From an uncultured Chryseobacterium sp. (GTDB lineage Bacteria; Bacteroidota; Bacteroidia; Flavobacteriales; Weeksellaceae), in assembly GCA_913775525.1 (NCBI GenBank), contig CAJYLH010000020.1, positions 1-64,000 on the forward strand: a stretch of DNA of 64,000 nt. Reading direction: 5' to 3'. Both the position numbers and the translations under genes were made by a program. This document shows, one piece after another, positions 17,411 to 26,874 of the stretch; within the stretch, counting starts at the first letter, position 1, and each line of letters starts with the position of its first letter. The notes beneath the pieces are model-generated. The model was not told the origin of the DNA and ran no database searches. It was given only the letters and a program-made list of their open reading frames with translations.

Positions 17411-18097
17411 ATGAATTCTATTAATACCATTGCTTTTGATGCAGATGATACCCTCTGGGTCAATGAGCCTTATTTTCAGGAAGCCGAAACAGCCTTCTGC
17501 CAGCTTCTTGAATACTATCATCCTCACGATACCATTGCTCAGGAACTGCTGGCCACTGAAATTAAGAACCTTCACCTGTACGGATACGGAGTGAAGGGGT
17601 TCATGCTGTCTATGGTGGAAACAGCAGCCAGGATTTCTAACGGAGCCACTTACCTGCCGTTAATAGATAAAATTATCGCGATCGGGCATGACATTCTGCT
17701 GAAACCGGTTGAACTCATGGACGGAGTCGCTGAAACGCTGGATGAGCTGAAAGGAAAGTACAGGCTGGTCGTAGCGACCAAGGGCGACCTTCTGGATCAG
17801 GAAAGGACACTGAGAAAATCCGGGCTACAGGACTATTTTCATCATATAGAAATCATGAGTGATAAAAAGGATGCGGATTACCGGAAGCTCATCAGGCATC
17901 TGGACTGCCGGCCAGAGCATTTTCTCATGATCGGGAATTCAGTCAAGTCGGACATCCTTCCGGTTCTGGAAGCCGGCGGATATGCGGCACATATACCCTA
18001 CCATATTACCTGGGCACATGAACGGCATGAGCATAAACCTGAATCTGAGCGGTTTATGGAATTTAAAAATATCCGTGAGGTTTTGGATTACTTATAA
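17411..18097 (+). CDS. HAD-superfamily hydrolase (YjjG-like)
   Basis: A 228-residue haloacid-dehalogenase-fold phosphatase. Motif I is AFDADDTLW (nucleophile and acid Asp), a late Lys lies in VATKGD, and motif IV is MIGNSVKSDI. A helical cap sits between motif I and the core. The substrate is unknown; relatives act on nucleotides or sugar phosphates. Confidence 0.85.
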   Translation: MNSINTIAFDADDTLWVNEPYFQEAETAFCQLLEYYHPHDTIAQELLATEIKNLHLYGYGVKGFMLSMVETAARISNGATYLPLIDKIIAIGHDILLKPVELMDGVAETLDELKGKYRLVVATKGDLLDQERTLRKSGLQDYFHHIEIMSDKKDADYRKLIRHLDCRPEHFLMIGNSVKSDILPVLEAGGYAAHIPYHITWAHERHEHKPESERFMEFKNIREVLDYL

Positions 18098-18222
18098 AAC
18101 TGATGTATCAACCTGTTAACATGATTTTATCGGCAAAGTAGTATTTTACCAGATCAATGTAAGTATACCAAGAAGAATCAGTACAATCTGATAGCAATTT
18201 GTCTGAGAGCCGAAGTAAAATG

Positions 18223-18250
18223 AAAAAACCGTTCATACGAACGGTTTTTT
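18223..18250. terminator. Bidirectional terminator between HAD and S9 peptidase genes
   Basis: AAAAAACCGTTC and its complement flank a four-base loop; A and T tracts on either side let it serve both converging genes. Confidence 0.88.
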
Positions 18251-18252
18251 AT

Positions 18253-20655
18253 CTATTTCTTAAGGCATTTTTCCAGGAACTGATCCTGTTCCCATAGTAG
18301 ATGCAGGATATTTTCTTTGGCAGCATAGCCGTGCGCTTCTTTGGGTAGCAGCACCATTTTTACCGGTGCCCCCAGGTTTTTAAGGGCCTGGAAATACCTT
18401 TCGGTCTGCAATGTGAATGTTCCCGGATTGTTATCGGCATCTCCGTGAACCAGCAATAATGGCGTTTTCATCTTATCGGCATTCATGAACGGGGACATCG
18501 TATTATAGATTTCCGGCACATCCCAGTAGTTCCTCTGTTCGCTCTGGAAACCGAACGGAGTCAGCGTCCTGTTGTAAGCACCGCTCCTGGCAATTCCGCA
18601 GGCAAAAAGTTTGGAATGGGTCAGAAGGTTAGCGGTCATAAAGGCGCCGTAGGAATGGCCTCCCACCGCAACTTTTTTACGGTCGATGTACCCTAACTGG
18701 TCTACCGCATCAATGGCCGCCTGTGCATTGGCTACCAGCTGTGGGATGAACGTATCGTTCGGTTCGGTCTTTCCCTCGCCAATAATCGGAAATGCGGCAT
18801 CATCAAGCACGGCATATCCTTTGGTCGTCCAGTATACGAAAGATCCATAATACGGGAAAGTGAAGTCATTCGGGTTCTGGGTATTCTGTCCTGCCGTGTT
18901 TTTATTCTTGTATTCCGTAGGATAGGCCCAGATCAGCAACGGAAGCTTTTCTGTTTTGGCTTTTCTGTCATAGTTAGCAGGAAGGTAAAGCGTTCCGGTC
19001 AGCGTAACGCCGTCATTCCTTTTATAGGTAATCACCTCTTTGTACACATCCTTAATACTTTCAAAAGGATTGGCAAAGGCTGTGACGGCTGATGCTTTCC
19101 CTGATTTGATGCTCTTCCTGAAATAATTCGGATACTGGCTGGCCGACTGCTGGATCGTCAGGATTTCCCCTTTTGATGGATTCAGGATATCTATGATTTC
19201 TTCCTTGGCATTTTTGATATTGGATGTATACAGCCTTTTCTTTTTCAGGCTGTTCATGTCCATTTCATCGATGAACGGATGCTGCCCGTCTTTGGTAAAT
19301 CCGGCGCCGATCAGATATGACCTTCCGCCTTTCATATCGACCACATATCTCCCGTACTGGTTCTTTGTCGTATTGAAATTTCCCGGGTCGCTGTATACAT
19401 CCTGGTAATTACGGTCATCAATCACTTTAAACTGGCCGGTGTTCAGGTCTACCAGGTATGATTTTGTATTTCTGGTGTCATACCATCCTTCGGAAACGAT
19501 CGCATAATGATCGTTTGTCCAGCTTACATCTTCATACCGTTGCTTAGTTTTGAAAAATGACTTTGGTGCTGCACTGAATGGTGCTTCCCAGGTAAAAATC
19601 TCATCTCTGAAATCCGCATTTTTAGACTGGTCTCCTCCGTCTAGTGCCTCCGTATAGACCAGGGTGGCCGGCATATCGCTCCTCCATCCCATATCTCTTT
19701 TTCCGGTTCTTACTGACGAGAATCCTTTCGGCATAATTTCATTCAGAGGAATTTCATTGACAACTTTCACTGTATTTCCATTCAAGTCGTACACTGTGGT
19801 GGTCATCGGGAAACGGCTTAGAGGAACGATGTAGGAGAATGGTTTTTTAATGGTGGTAGCCATGAGGTAATTCCCGTCCGGTGAATAGCTCAATCCGGTA
19901 TACATATCCTGATCTTTGATTTTTTTCATGTTTCCGTTGAGATCAACATTGTAAATCTCGGAAGCAGTCAGGATTTCAAAATTCTTTTCATCCTGAGGAT
20001 TTTTCAGGAGATCCTGGTAGGTCCTGTTCTGGGAAACTTTTCCGTCTGCTGTGGAAACGATGGGTCCCGTAGGAAGGTCTTTGCTGGCATCAATTAAAGC
20101 AGGCCTGTTCTGAGGAAGTGTTTTAATCAAAAGGTTCTTAGAATCTTTATTCCATACGTAAGGGCTTCCCAGGTTCGCATTCAGGTTATCGGAAGTGATT
20201 TTCTTTGCGGTTGCCGTTTCCAGATCTATGATCCATAGTTCCACGCCTTTGGCAGTGGTATGGGTAAATGCCATCTTCTTTTCATCGGGTGAAAAGGAAG
20301 TATAAGTGATTTTTGGATTGGCAGGCAGGTTCTTCACCTGCACCTCTGTTTTGTCATTCAGTTTTCTGACTTTCAGATTATTGGCATAACTCGCTGTACT
20401 CGAGATATTGGTTACAGGGTTGATTCTTAACCCTCCAAGCTTCATTTCCTGCTGGCTGAGGTCTTCCAGCGTTTTATAAGTCGGGCGGTATGTAAAAACG
20501 ATCCAGTCTTTTTTACTGTTCATCAGGACGCTTGGCGGTCGTTCGTAATCGGCAAGCTTCAGGATTTCTGCCGAAGGTTTCTGATAGGTAATGCTTTCCT
20601 GGGCCTCATAAAAGTTGAGGAAAGCCAGAAGGCAGATGGTTAGTTTTATTTTCAT
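18253..20655 (-). CDS. S9 family prolyl oligopeptidase-like peptidase, secreted
   Basis: An 800-residue protein. I start it at MKIKLTICLLAFLNFYEAQ, a normal signal peptide; the frame is open 16 codons further upstream. A beta-propeller-like N-terminal part (about residues 60-520) precedes the alpha/beta-hydrolase domain with nucleophile Ser in GGHSYGAF, Asp in HGDADNN and His in KEAHGY. It probably cleaves peptides in the periplasm. The gene stands alone between strong terminators. Confidence 0.92.
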   Translation of the reverse strand: MKIKLTICLLAFLNFYEAQESITYQKPSAEILKLADYERPPSVLMNSKKDWIVFTYRPTYKTLEDLSQQEMKLGGLRINPVTNISSTASYANNLKVRKLNDKTEVQVKNLPANPKITYTSFSPDEKKMAFTHTTAKGVELWIIDLETATAKKITSDNLNANLGSPYVWNKDSKNLLIKTLPQNRPALIDASKDLPTGPIVSTADGKVSQNRTYQDLLKNPQDEKNFEILTASEIYNVDLNGNMKKIKDQDMYTGLSYSPDGNYLMATTIKKPFSYIVPLSRFPMTTTVYDLNGNTVKVVNEIPLNEIMPKGFSSVRTGKRDMGWRSDMPATLVYTEALDGGDQSKNADFRDEIFTWEAPFSAAPKSFFKTKQRYEDVSWTNDHYAIVSEGWYDTRNTKSYLVDLNTGQFKVIDDRNYQDVYSDPGNFNTTKNQYGRYVVDMKGGRSYLIGAGFTKDGQHPFIDEMDMNSLKKKRLYTSNIKNAKEEIIDILNPSKGEILTIQQSASQYPNYFRKSIKSGKASAVTAFANPFESIKDVYKEVITYKRNDGVTLTGTLYLPANYDRKAKTEKLPLLIWAYPTEYKNKNTAGQNTQNPNDFTFPYYGSFVYWTTKGYAVLDDAAFPIIGEGKTEPNDTFIPQLVANAQAAIDAVDQLGYIDRKKVAVGGHSYGAFMTANLLTHSKLFACGIARSGAYNRTLTPFGFQSEQRNYWDVPEIYNTMSPFMNADKMKTPLLLVHGDADNNPGTFTLQTERYFQALKNLGAPVKMVLLPKEAHGYAAKENILHLLWEQDQFLEKCLKK

Positions 20656-20849
20656 TATAATCTCTTTTGCGACGAATTTAATGAATTTTACGGCGAATGA
20701 CAAAAGAAGGGAAAGTTTTCAGCAGATATAAAAATCTGATGGGAAAGTCTCCGGTTTAAAGAATGGGTGTTATTGTCTGGAATCAAACCGCAAAATAAAG
20801 CGTATGGAAGTAATTAAATTAATCCTCAAACTTTCTGTTCGTCATAGCA

Positions 20850-20880
20850 TAAAAAAAGCAGCAGGGGTTTCCTGCTGCCT
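20850..20880 (-). terminator. Terminator after the DoxX gene
   Basis: GCAGCAGG (20858-20865) and CCTGCTGC (20871-20878) pair, with seven A on the left that become T in the minus-strand transcript. Confidence 0.88.
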
Positions 20881-20898
20881 GTATTATGGTTGAACTGT

Positions 20899-21327
20899 TT
20901 ACCAGTCATTGGCCCTTTTTCTTTTTTCGATCAAATGGTCTACCGAAAACTTACCTACCCCGAATACCAGCAACATCAGATAGATGGCAAGGTAGATCAG
21001 ACTCATCTCCTGTTTTTCAAAAGGATCAGCTGAATGCACTACAAATCCTGCAATCAACATCGTAAAGATGAGGAATCCCAGAGCAACCCTGGAAAACAGA
21101 CCCAGAATGAGCAGAATTGAACATACAAACTCAGCAAAAACCGTAAGTCCTAAAGTTACCTGCGGCCCCATGCCCAGAAAATCATAGAAATCGGTTTTAC
21201 CTTCGATCAGCATCTGGAGTTTCGGAAATCCGTGCGAGAGCATAGCAAAGCCGATAAATACCCTCACTGCCAATAATACAATATCCTTTACAACTGAATT
21301 GGAGTTTGCCGTGTTTAAAGAGTTCAT
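20899..21327 (-). CDS. DoxX family membrane protein
   Basis: A 142-residue protein with four hydrophobic segments. The motifs RVFIGFAMLSHGFPKL and LTVFAEFVCSILLILGLFSR are characteristic of the DoxX/YphA group. Members have been linked to thiosulfate or redox metabolism, but the activity here is unknown. It lies 66 bases after era on the same strand. Confidence 0.85.
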   Translation of the reverse strand: MNSLNTANSNSVVKDIVLLAVRVFIGFAMLSHGFPKLQMLIEGKTDFYDFLGMGPQVTLGLTVFAEFVCSILLILGLFSRVALGFLIFTMLIAGFVVHSADPFEKQEMSLIYLAIYLMLLVFGVGKFSVDHLIEKRKRANDW

Positions 21328-21393
21328 TAAGCTAAAATTTGATTAAAGATAACGAAAAATCTTTTATCAGAACGGGATATCAGCCGGTTTAGT

Positions 21394-22269
21394 CTACCGG
21401 TAGCCGAAATTCTTCAGATCGCGGTCGTTTTTACGCCAGTCTTTTTTCACTTTCACAAAAAGGTTCAGGTGAATTTTCTTATTGAAGAATTTTTCAAGGT
21501 CTATCCTTGCCTCAGTCCCTACTTTCTTGATGGCTTCTCCTTTATGGCCGATGATGATGCCCTTCTGTGTATCTCTTTCCACATAAATAATAGAATCGAT
21601 AAAGATGATTCCTTCCTTTTCCTTGAATTGCTCAGTCACCACTTCCACGGAATAAGGAATCTCCTTTTCATAATTCAGAAGGATTTTCTCACGGATGGCT
21701 TCATTCACAAAGAAGCGTTCCGGCTTATCGGTATACTGGTCTTTGTCATAATACGGCGGGTTTTCAGGAAGCATGGATTTCAGCTTGGGAAGGATGACAT
21801 CCGTATTAAAGGCATTCAGGGCTGATATCGGAAGGATTTCTGCCTTTGGAATCCTGTTATGCCATTCTTCAACCAGCTTTTCAAGACCTTCCTGGTCGGT
21901 CTGATCCACTTTATTAAGCAGGAGCAGAACGGGTACGGGAATCTTGTTGAGTTTTTCAATCAGGAATTCCGAAGGCTCCGCTTTATCGGTAACATCAACG
22001 ATAAAAAGGAATACATCAGCATCCTGCAAAGAATCTTTTACAAAATCCATCATCTTTTCCTGAAGCCCGTATTTCGGGTCAAGTACTCCCGGTGTATCCG
22101 AAAATACGATCTGCAGATCCTCCTCATTATAAATCCCGAAAATCCTGTGTCTTGTGGTCTGGGCCTTCTGTGTAACAATGGCCAGCTTCTCACCCATCAA
22201 CTGGTTGAGCAAGGTAGATTTTCCGGCATTGGGCTTACCCACTATATTTACAAATCCTGCTTTGTGCAT
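21394..22269 (-). CDS. era: GTPase Era
   Basis: A 291-residue ribosome-assembly GTPase. G1 is GKPNAGKST, G3 DTPGV, G4 NKVD and G5 SAL. The C-terminal KH domain holds GIIIGHKGEAIKKVG (about residues 238-252), which binds the 3' end of 16S rRNA. The length is standard. An exact -7 box lies at 22291-22298. Confidence 0.97.
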   Translation of the reverse strand: MHKAGFVNIVGKPNAGKSTLLNQLMGEKLAIVTQKAQTTRHRIFGIYNEEDLQIVFSDTPGVLDPKYGLQEKMMDFVKDSLQDADVFLFIVDVTDKAEPSEFLIEKLNKIPVPVLLLLNKVDQTDQEGLEKLVEEWHNRIPKAEILPISALNAFNTDVILPKLKSMLPENPPYYDKDQYTDKPERFFVNEAIREKILLNYEKEIPYSVEVVTEQFKEKEGIIFIDSIIYVERDTQKGIIIGHKGEAIKKVGTEARIDLEKFFNKKIHLNLFVKVKKDWRKNDRDLKNFGYR

Positions 22270-22290
22270 AAAAAATTATATTGTGAGCTG

Positions 22291-22298
22291 CAAAGTTA
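22291..22298 (-). promoter_or_regulatory. -7 box of era
   Basis: Plus-strand CAAAGTTA is TAACTTTG on the coding strand, an exact match 21 bases before the start. Confidence 0.4.
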
Positions 22299-22348
22299 GT
22301 AAAAACAAAATTGGTCTCCTGAAATAAGTCTGGTTTTCCGGGTAAAAA

Positions 22349-23188
22349 CTAACGACAATGCGATTTCATAAATTCCAGGCTTCCTGCTGCCAGCTCATCC
22401 GCAGCATACGGAGATTGCTGCCATAATGAAACCATCTGCTGCATGCCGGGAACGGATGATGAGAAGTTTTCAAGCACCAGGTTCCCGTTAAAATCAATGG
22501 CTTTCAGTGCGCTGAAGAGTTCGTTCCAGTTGACGGTGCCTTCACCCAGCATTCCGCGGTGCGATTCAGTCATGTGGATATGTTTCAGTCGGGTTCCTGC
22601 CTTTATGATGGGTTCATAAAAATTATTCTCTTCGATATTCATATGAAAGGTATCCAGATGGACAAAGAGGTTGTCTTTTCCGGTAGCATTAATCAGGTCC
22701 AGGACATTCTGCGCCGTATTGCAGACATAGCTTTCATACCGGTTAATTGGTTCAATGGCGATATCCACCCCTTTCTCACGGGCATAATCTGCCACATGGC
22801 TCCAGACTTCCGTAATGATCACAGCTTCCTGGCCGGTGAGCGGGTTTCCAGAAAAAACACCGATACCTCCATGCAGGACACCGCCCAACAGACAGGATTC
22901 GAGTGCTGCTGTTATGTCGACAGCGTTTTTTATGAGGCGTTCAGCGTTTTCAGGATAAAAAGCAATATGGGCTTCTTTCGGCAGGTTCAGGGAACAAACT
23001 ACATTCAGACCATGCTGATCAAGTTGTTTTTTTACTTCCACTGCATTGAAATCCATGGAAGGCGGAAGCAGGATTTCGATCAGGTCAAATCCTGCATCTG
23101 CTGTTTTGTCTATCGCGTATTTTCCGGCTTCAGGTGTCCAGACCGGTGTGATCCAGGAGAGCAGTGAAGCTCCGAATTGTATATTCAT
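22349..23188 (-). CDS. Ketose 3-epimerase-like TIM-barrel isomerase (D-tagatose/D-psicose 3-epimerase type)
   Basis: A 279-residue xylose-isomerase-like barrel. Metal ligands typical of tagatose/psicose 3-epimerases can be seen: Glu in EPINRYESYVCNTA (about residue 145), Asp in HLDTFHMNIEE (about 178), His/Glu in HIHMTESHRG (about 204) and Glu in NLVLENFSS. Hydroxypyruvate isomerase is the close alternative, but the NRYE and DTFHMNIEE words favour the epimerase. It is the last gene of the LacI-PfkB-MFS-porin operon, which would feed its product to the PfkB kinase. Confidence 0.78.
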   Translation of the reverse strand: MNIQFGASLLSWITPVWTPEAGKYAIDKTADAGFDLIEILLPPSMDFNAVEVKKQLDQHGLNVVCSLNLPKEAHIAFYPENAERLIKNAVDITAALESCLLGGVLHGGIGVFSGNPLTGQEAVIITEVWSHVADYAREKGVDIAIEPINRYESYVCNTAQNVLDLINATGKDNLFVHLDTFHMNIEENNFYEPIIKAGTRLKHIHMTESHRGMLGEGTVNWNELFSALKAIDFNGNLVLENFSSSVPGMQQMVSLWQQSPYAADELAAGSLEFMKSHCR

Positions 23189-23266
23189 ACTACTATTTTT
23201 TGGTTTATTTATCGATTAGCAAATTTGTTAAATAGCCTATTCGCCTATTTGCTTTTAGCTTATGCT

Positions 23267-24670
23267 CTAAAATACCCACCATTCGGTTCTTACCCCCAGG
23301 TACGTTCCGTACCTTTTTGCGCCGGAATGCTGGAGGAATGGTGAATACAAGGTTTTCATGGCTTCATCGTTGTACCGGGAAAGTTCAGCGATCAGCCTGA
23401 TGTGCGGCCTTGCCCAGACGCTTCTTTCAGCTGTAGGAACAATAGTAGGAGCCAGCACAAGCTTCACCATGGAGGCCGGATCCTGAGTGCCGTTTTTCCT
23501 GACTCCGTAATGCAGTTCAGTGAGGATATGGAACCAGTTGTTAAAATAGTACGTCGCCCTCACACCGGTATTGAATTCGGATTTTCTATTGAATATCTCC
23601 CTTTTATAATAGTCAACAGCTTTATTATTACTGTCAGATCCTCCTTTGCTGGCCGTAAAAACGGCATATCCGTTCAGTGACCAGCGATTTGAGAGATTAA
23701 AAAGCACGTGTTCAACTGCAGTAAACGAATAGGCTCCTTTATAGGTTTGCGTTTGTGCATCCGGAGCTCCGTACGTTCTCCAGGTCTGGGTATTTCCGTT
23801 ATCGCCGCCATTGGCGATTCCGGATCCATACCGTACTGAAAACTGGTTGAAGGATCCCGGAAGAAGAGTTTTTATTCCTGTATTGAGCTTCGCACCGATC
23901 ACCCATCCGTTATCAGCCGGATACTGTTCTACGGCATTTTTTCCGGTTTCATCCACGTGATGGAATTCCGCCATCAGTTTCAGGCTGTTATTTTTGAACG
24001 GGATCGTATGCTCCAGCACAAAAACTTCCCGTTGCCGGTAGATCAGGTTTTTGGCACCGCTGATGATGTTGGTGTAAGAATACGGCGTTGAATTGCTCGC
24101 TGCCGTATCGATCACTGCCGGGAAGAACATGGAGAAGCGTGTATTTTTATGCTTTACTCCCCAGCCCGTCGCCGAGTGGTCATCAAAATAAAAGTAGTCG
24201 GCAATATGGATGTCATCATATCTCAGCCATCTGGAACCTGCCCAAACATCCCAGTCGCTTCCCATAATATTCCTGGCTTCTACGAAAGCTTCCGGCAAAG
24301 CCACAATCATTCCCTGGTTGGACTTGGTATCTACATTTCCAAGAAATGTTCCTCCGGAATAAAAACTTAACCTGGCCTGCATGCCAATTTTAGTGCTTCT
24401 CGCACTGTCTCCGCCGGCTACCGGTGTGAAATGGAAGGCAGGCAGGAAATCCACATAATCTCCCTGATCCATCCTTCCGCCCAGAGAGCCCTGATTATTC
24501 AGGTTCAGCTGGCGTCCCGTTTTTCCGTCCGCATTAGGTGAATATCCGGCTCCTATCCTTCCAGTAGTTCCGAAAGAAAACTTTTTATTGGTAATAACAA
24601 TCTGGGCATACGTTACCTGGCTGATCAGCAATAGGATTGCCAGGCAGCCTTTCAGCGTGATATGTTTCAT
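23267..24670 (-). CDS. Outer-membrane carbohydrate porin (maltoporin-like)
   Basis: A 467-residue protein with a signal peptide ending in QVTYAQ and a beta-rich body with alternating aromatic residues. It ends in an aromatic residue (TEWWVF), the usual outer-membrane beta-barrel signature. The layout resembles LamB/ScrY-like sugar porins. It begins four bases after the MFS gene ends, so it is firmly part of the sugar operon and probably lets the sugar cross the outer membrane. The family assignment is by feature and context. Confidence 0.72.
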   Translation of the reverse strand: MKHITLKGCLAILLLISQVTYAQIVITNKKFSFGTTGRIGAGYSPNADGKTGRQLNLNNQGSLGGRMDQGDYVDFLPAFHFTPVAGGDSARSTKIGMQARLSFYSGGTFLGNVDTKSNQGMIVALPEAFVEARNIMGSDWDVWAGSRWLRYDDIHIADYFYFDDHSATGWGVKHKNTRFSMFFPAVIDTAASNSTPYSYTNIISGAKNLIYRQREVFVLEHTIPFKNNSLKLMAEFHHVDETGKNAVEQYPADNGWVIGAKLNTGIKTLLPGSFNQFSVRYGSGIANGGDNGNTQTWRTYGAPDAQTQTYKGAYSFTAVEHVLFNLSNRWSLNGYAVFTASKGGSDSNNKAVDYYKREIFNRKSEFNTGVRATYYFNNWFHILTELHYGVRKNGTQDPASMVKLVLAPTIVPTAERSVWARPHIRLIAELSRYNDEAMKTLYSPFLQHSGAKRYGTYLGVRTEWWVF

Positions 24671-24674
24671 TGGA

Positions 24675-25922
24675 TTACTTCAGGGTTTTGGGACGGTAAT
24701 ATTTTAAAGCAAACAGGATGATGATGACATAACAGATGATCGGCAGCAGATAGGCATGCGCTACATCAGTTTCTGCAATATGTCCCATCAATGGCGGGAA
24801 AACAGCACCTCCGAACATGGCCATCACCAGGAACGAGGAAGCCTGCTGCACTTTGTTGCCGAGCCTTTTCAAACCAAGGCTGAAAATAGTCGGGTACATT
24901 ACGCTCAGGAATAAATTCAGCATAATCAGGCTGACAAACGATACCCATCCAAAGCTTTGGGAAATGACCAGGCACAGAACAATGTTACAGGCCGTAAAAA
25001 TCGCCAGCAACTTATTGGGTGCAATATACCGCATCAGGAATGTCCCGATGAACCTTCCGATCATCATCATAGCCATGCTTAAAGAAAAGTAATACGATGC
25101 CTGTGTTTCCTGAAGATTCATTTTTTCTACACCGTAATTGATAAAGAATGCCCATGTACCGCCCTGTGCCGCAATATTGAAGAACTGCGCAATAACGGCC
25201 CAGATAAAATGCCTCTGTTTCCATAACGGAGCATCAGGATTGCTTTCTGATGTACCGGCATTATTACCTGCAGCATGGTCCAGCAATTCTGCTTCTTCAG
25301 CGTGGGGATCTTTAAGGCTCGGTACTTTTATCAACGAAAAAGTAATGGCCAGGAAGAGGATAACAATCCCGATACAGGTATACAGGCTTTTCACAGAATC
25401 CAATGAATGGTCTTCACCCGCTCCTCCGAAAATGAACACACCTCCTAAAAGCGGTCCCAAGATAGCACCGAGACCGTTGAAAGACTGTGCAAAGTTAACC
25501 CTCTGGTCACTGGTTTTTTCATTTCCGAGGGCAGCAACAAAAGGATGGGCTACCGTTTCCAGTGTCGCCATCCCGAGAGCCAGGATGAACAGGGCAATCC
25601 TGAAGAAATCAAATGAAGCGTGATTGGCTGCAGGAACAAACAGGAAGCATCCGCCTGCAAACAAAACCAGTCCTAAGATCACTCCAATCTTGTAGCCGAA
25701 TCTCTTCATGAAATATCCTGCCGGAATACCCATCAGGGCATAGGCACCGAAGATCGACAGCTGTACCAGCCCCGATTTTGATTTTGAAATATGCAGCACA
25801 TTCTGAAAGTGTTTGTTCAGGACATCCCCCATAGTAAGGGCAATAGCCCAGAAAAAGAAAAGGGAAGTAACGAAAGCGAGCACGACCACATACTTTTTTT
25901 CGGTAAATTTAGCTGAGTTCAT
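24675..25922 (-). CDS. FucP-like sugar:H+ symporter (MFS)
   Basis: A 415-residue inner-membrane transporter with about twelve helices. Features of the glucose/galactose/fucose branch are FALGMATLETVAHPFVAALG-like text (here LALGMATLETVAHPFVAALG), FNGLGAILGPLLGG and SVMYPTIFSLGLKRLG. It is spaced 11 bases after the kinase gene and 4 bases before the porin gene. The cargo is probably a ketose or hexose, from context. Confidence 0.9.
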   Translation of the reverse strand: MNSAKFTEKKYVVVLAFVTSLFFFWAIALTMGDVLNKHFQNVLHISKSKSGLVQLSIFGAYALMGIPAGYFMKRFGYKIGVILGLVLFAGGCFLFVPAANHASFDFFRIALFILALGMATLETVAHPFVAALGNEKTSDQRVNFAQSFNGLGAILGPLLGGVFIFGGAGEDHSLDSVKSLYTCIGIVILFLAITFSLIKVPSLKDPHAEEAELLDHAAGNNAGTSESNPDAPLWKQRHFIWAVIAQFFNIAAQGGTWAFFINYGVEKMNLQETQASYYFSLSMAMMMIGRFIGTFLMRYIAPNKLLAIFTACNIVLCLVISQSFGWVSFVSLIMLNLFLSVMYPTIFSLGLKRLGNKVQQASSFLVMAMFGGAVFPPLMGHIAETDVAHAYLLPIICYVIIILFALKYYRPKTLK

Positions 25923-25933
25923 AGGATGATCCG

Positions 25934-26842
25934 TTAGGTTAATAGGTTGTTTGATGCCTTAAACTTCTGAAATTCTTCAGTTTCATAATCCGGACAAGCC
26001 CCTGGCCTGGAGGTAATGAATGCGCCTAATGCAGTCGCTTCATTCATGATTTCTTCAGGACCGGCATTCTGGATTCTCTTGGATATAAATCCGGCCAGGA
26101 AAGCGTCGCCGCTTCCTACCGTATCTGCAATCGTAACGGGAACAGCCGGAAAACCGTAATTCCTATTGCCTTTAAAGTATCTCGCACCTTTGCTTCCTTT
26201 GGTAAGAATGATTTCCTGGATATTGAAATGTTCCTGCAGGTACGATGCGCTGTCATCCTCACTTTCAAACTCCTCGCTGAGGAACTGCATGATTTTCCTC
26301 ATCTCCGCTTTGTTCATCTTAACAATATCTGCGCGGTACAATAACTCTTTAACAACGGTAATATCGATGAAAGGCGGCCTGAAATTCACATCGAAAATTT
26401 TAAGTTTTGCATGTTCCAAAAGCTGGAACAATGTATTCCTCGTTTTTTCATTCCTGGCTGAAAGGCTCCCGAAAACAAAAGCTCCAGCTTCCGAGACAAG
26501 CTTTTTGTGCTCAGGAAGAAAATCAATATAATCCCAGGCTACATGGTTAACGATCTCATAGCTGGCTTCATTGTGCTCATCGATACTGGCAATAACGGTA
26601 CTGGTCGGATGGTCTGTATCGCTCTGGATAAAGTCTGAGGTCATTCCCCAGCCGTTGATCTGTCTCAGCAGATTTTCGCCAAGATCGTCGTTTCCTACTC
26701 TGCTGAGTACCGTTGCATCAATTCCGTTTTTATAGATGTTATATGCAGCATTAAAAGGAGCTCCTCCTGCCCTCGACCCTTGAGGGAAAATGTCCCAGAG
26801 CACTTCTCCGAAGCAAACGACGTATGGTTTTTGTTCTATCAT
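25934..26842 (-). CDS. PfkB-family carbohydrate kinase, fructokinase-like
   Basis: A 302-residue ribokinase-fold enzyme. PfkB signature 1 is seen early as RAGGAPFNAAYN (sugar and phosphate side), and the catalytic base and anion hole lie in DTVGSGDAFLAGF (about residues 238-250). The RAGGAPFN start is typical of bacterial fructokinases. It would trap the imported or epimerised sugar as the phosphate ester. A 12-bp palindromic operator lies just before its start. Confidence 0.88.
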   Translation of the reverse strand: MIEQKPYVVCFGEVLWDIFPQGSRAGGAPFNAAYNIYKNGIDATVLSRVGNDDLGENLLRQINGWGMTSDFIQSDTDHPTSTVIASIDEHNEASYEIVNHVAWDYIDFLPEHKKLVSEAGAFVFGSLSARNEKTRNTLFQLLEHAKLKIFDVNFRPPFIDITVVKELLYRADIVKMNKAEMRKIMQFLSEEFESEDDSASYLQEHFNIQEIILTKGSKGARYFKGNRNYGFPAVPVTIADTVGSGDAFLAGFISKRIQNAGPEEIMNEATALGAFITSRPGACPDYETEEFQKFKASNNLLT

Positions 26843-26845
26843 AGG

Positions 26846-26857
26846 TTAAACGTTTAA
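26846..26857. promoter_or_regulatory. LacI-type operator between the regulator and kinase genes
   Basis: TTAAACGTTTAA is a perfect 12-bp palindrome with central CG, the classic form of a LacI-family site. It sits four bases upstream of the kinase start. The same core with left flank AGG recurs at 28101-28112 upstream of the LacI gene. Confidence 0.75.
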
Positions 26858-26874
26858 GTTAAATAATAAAAATT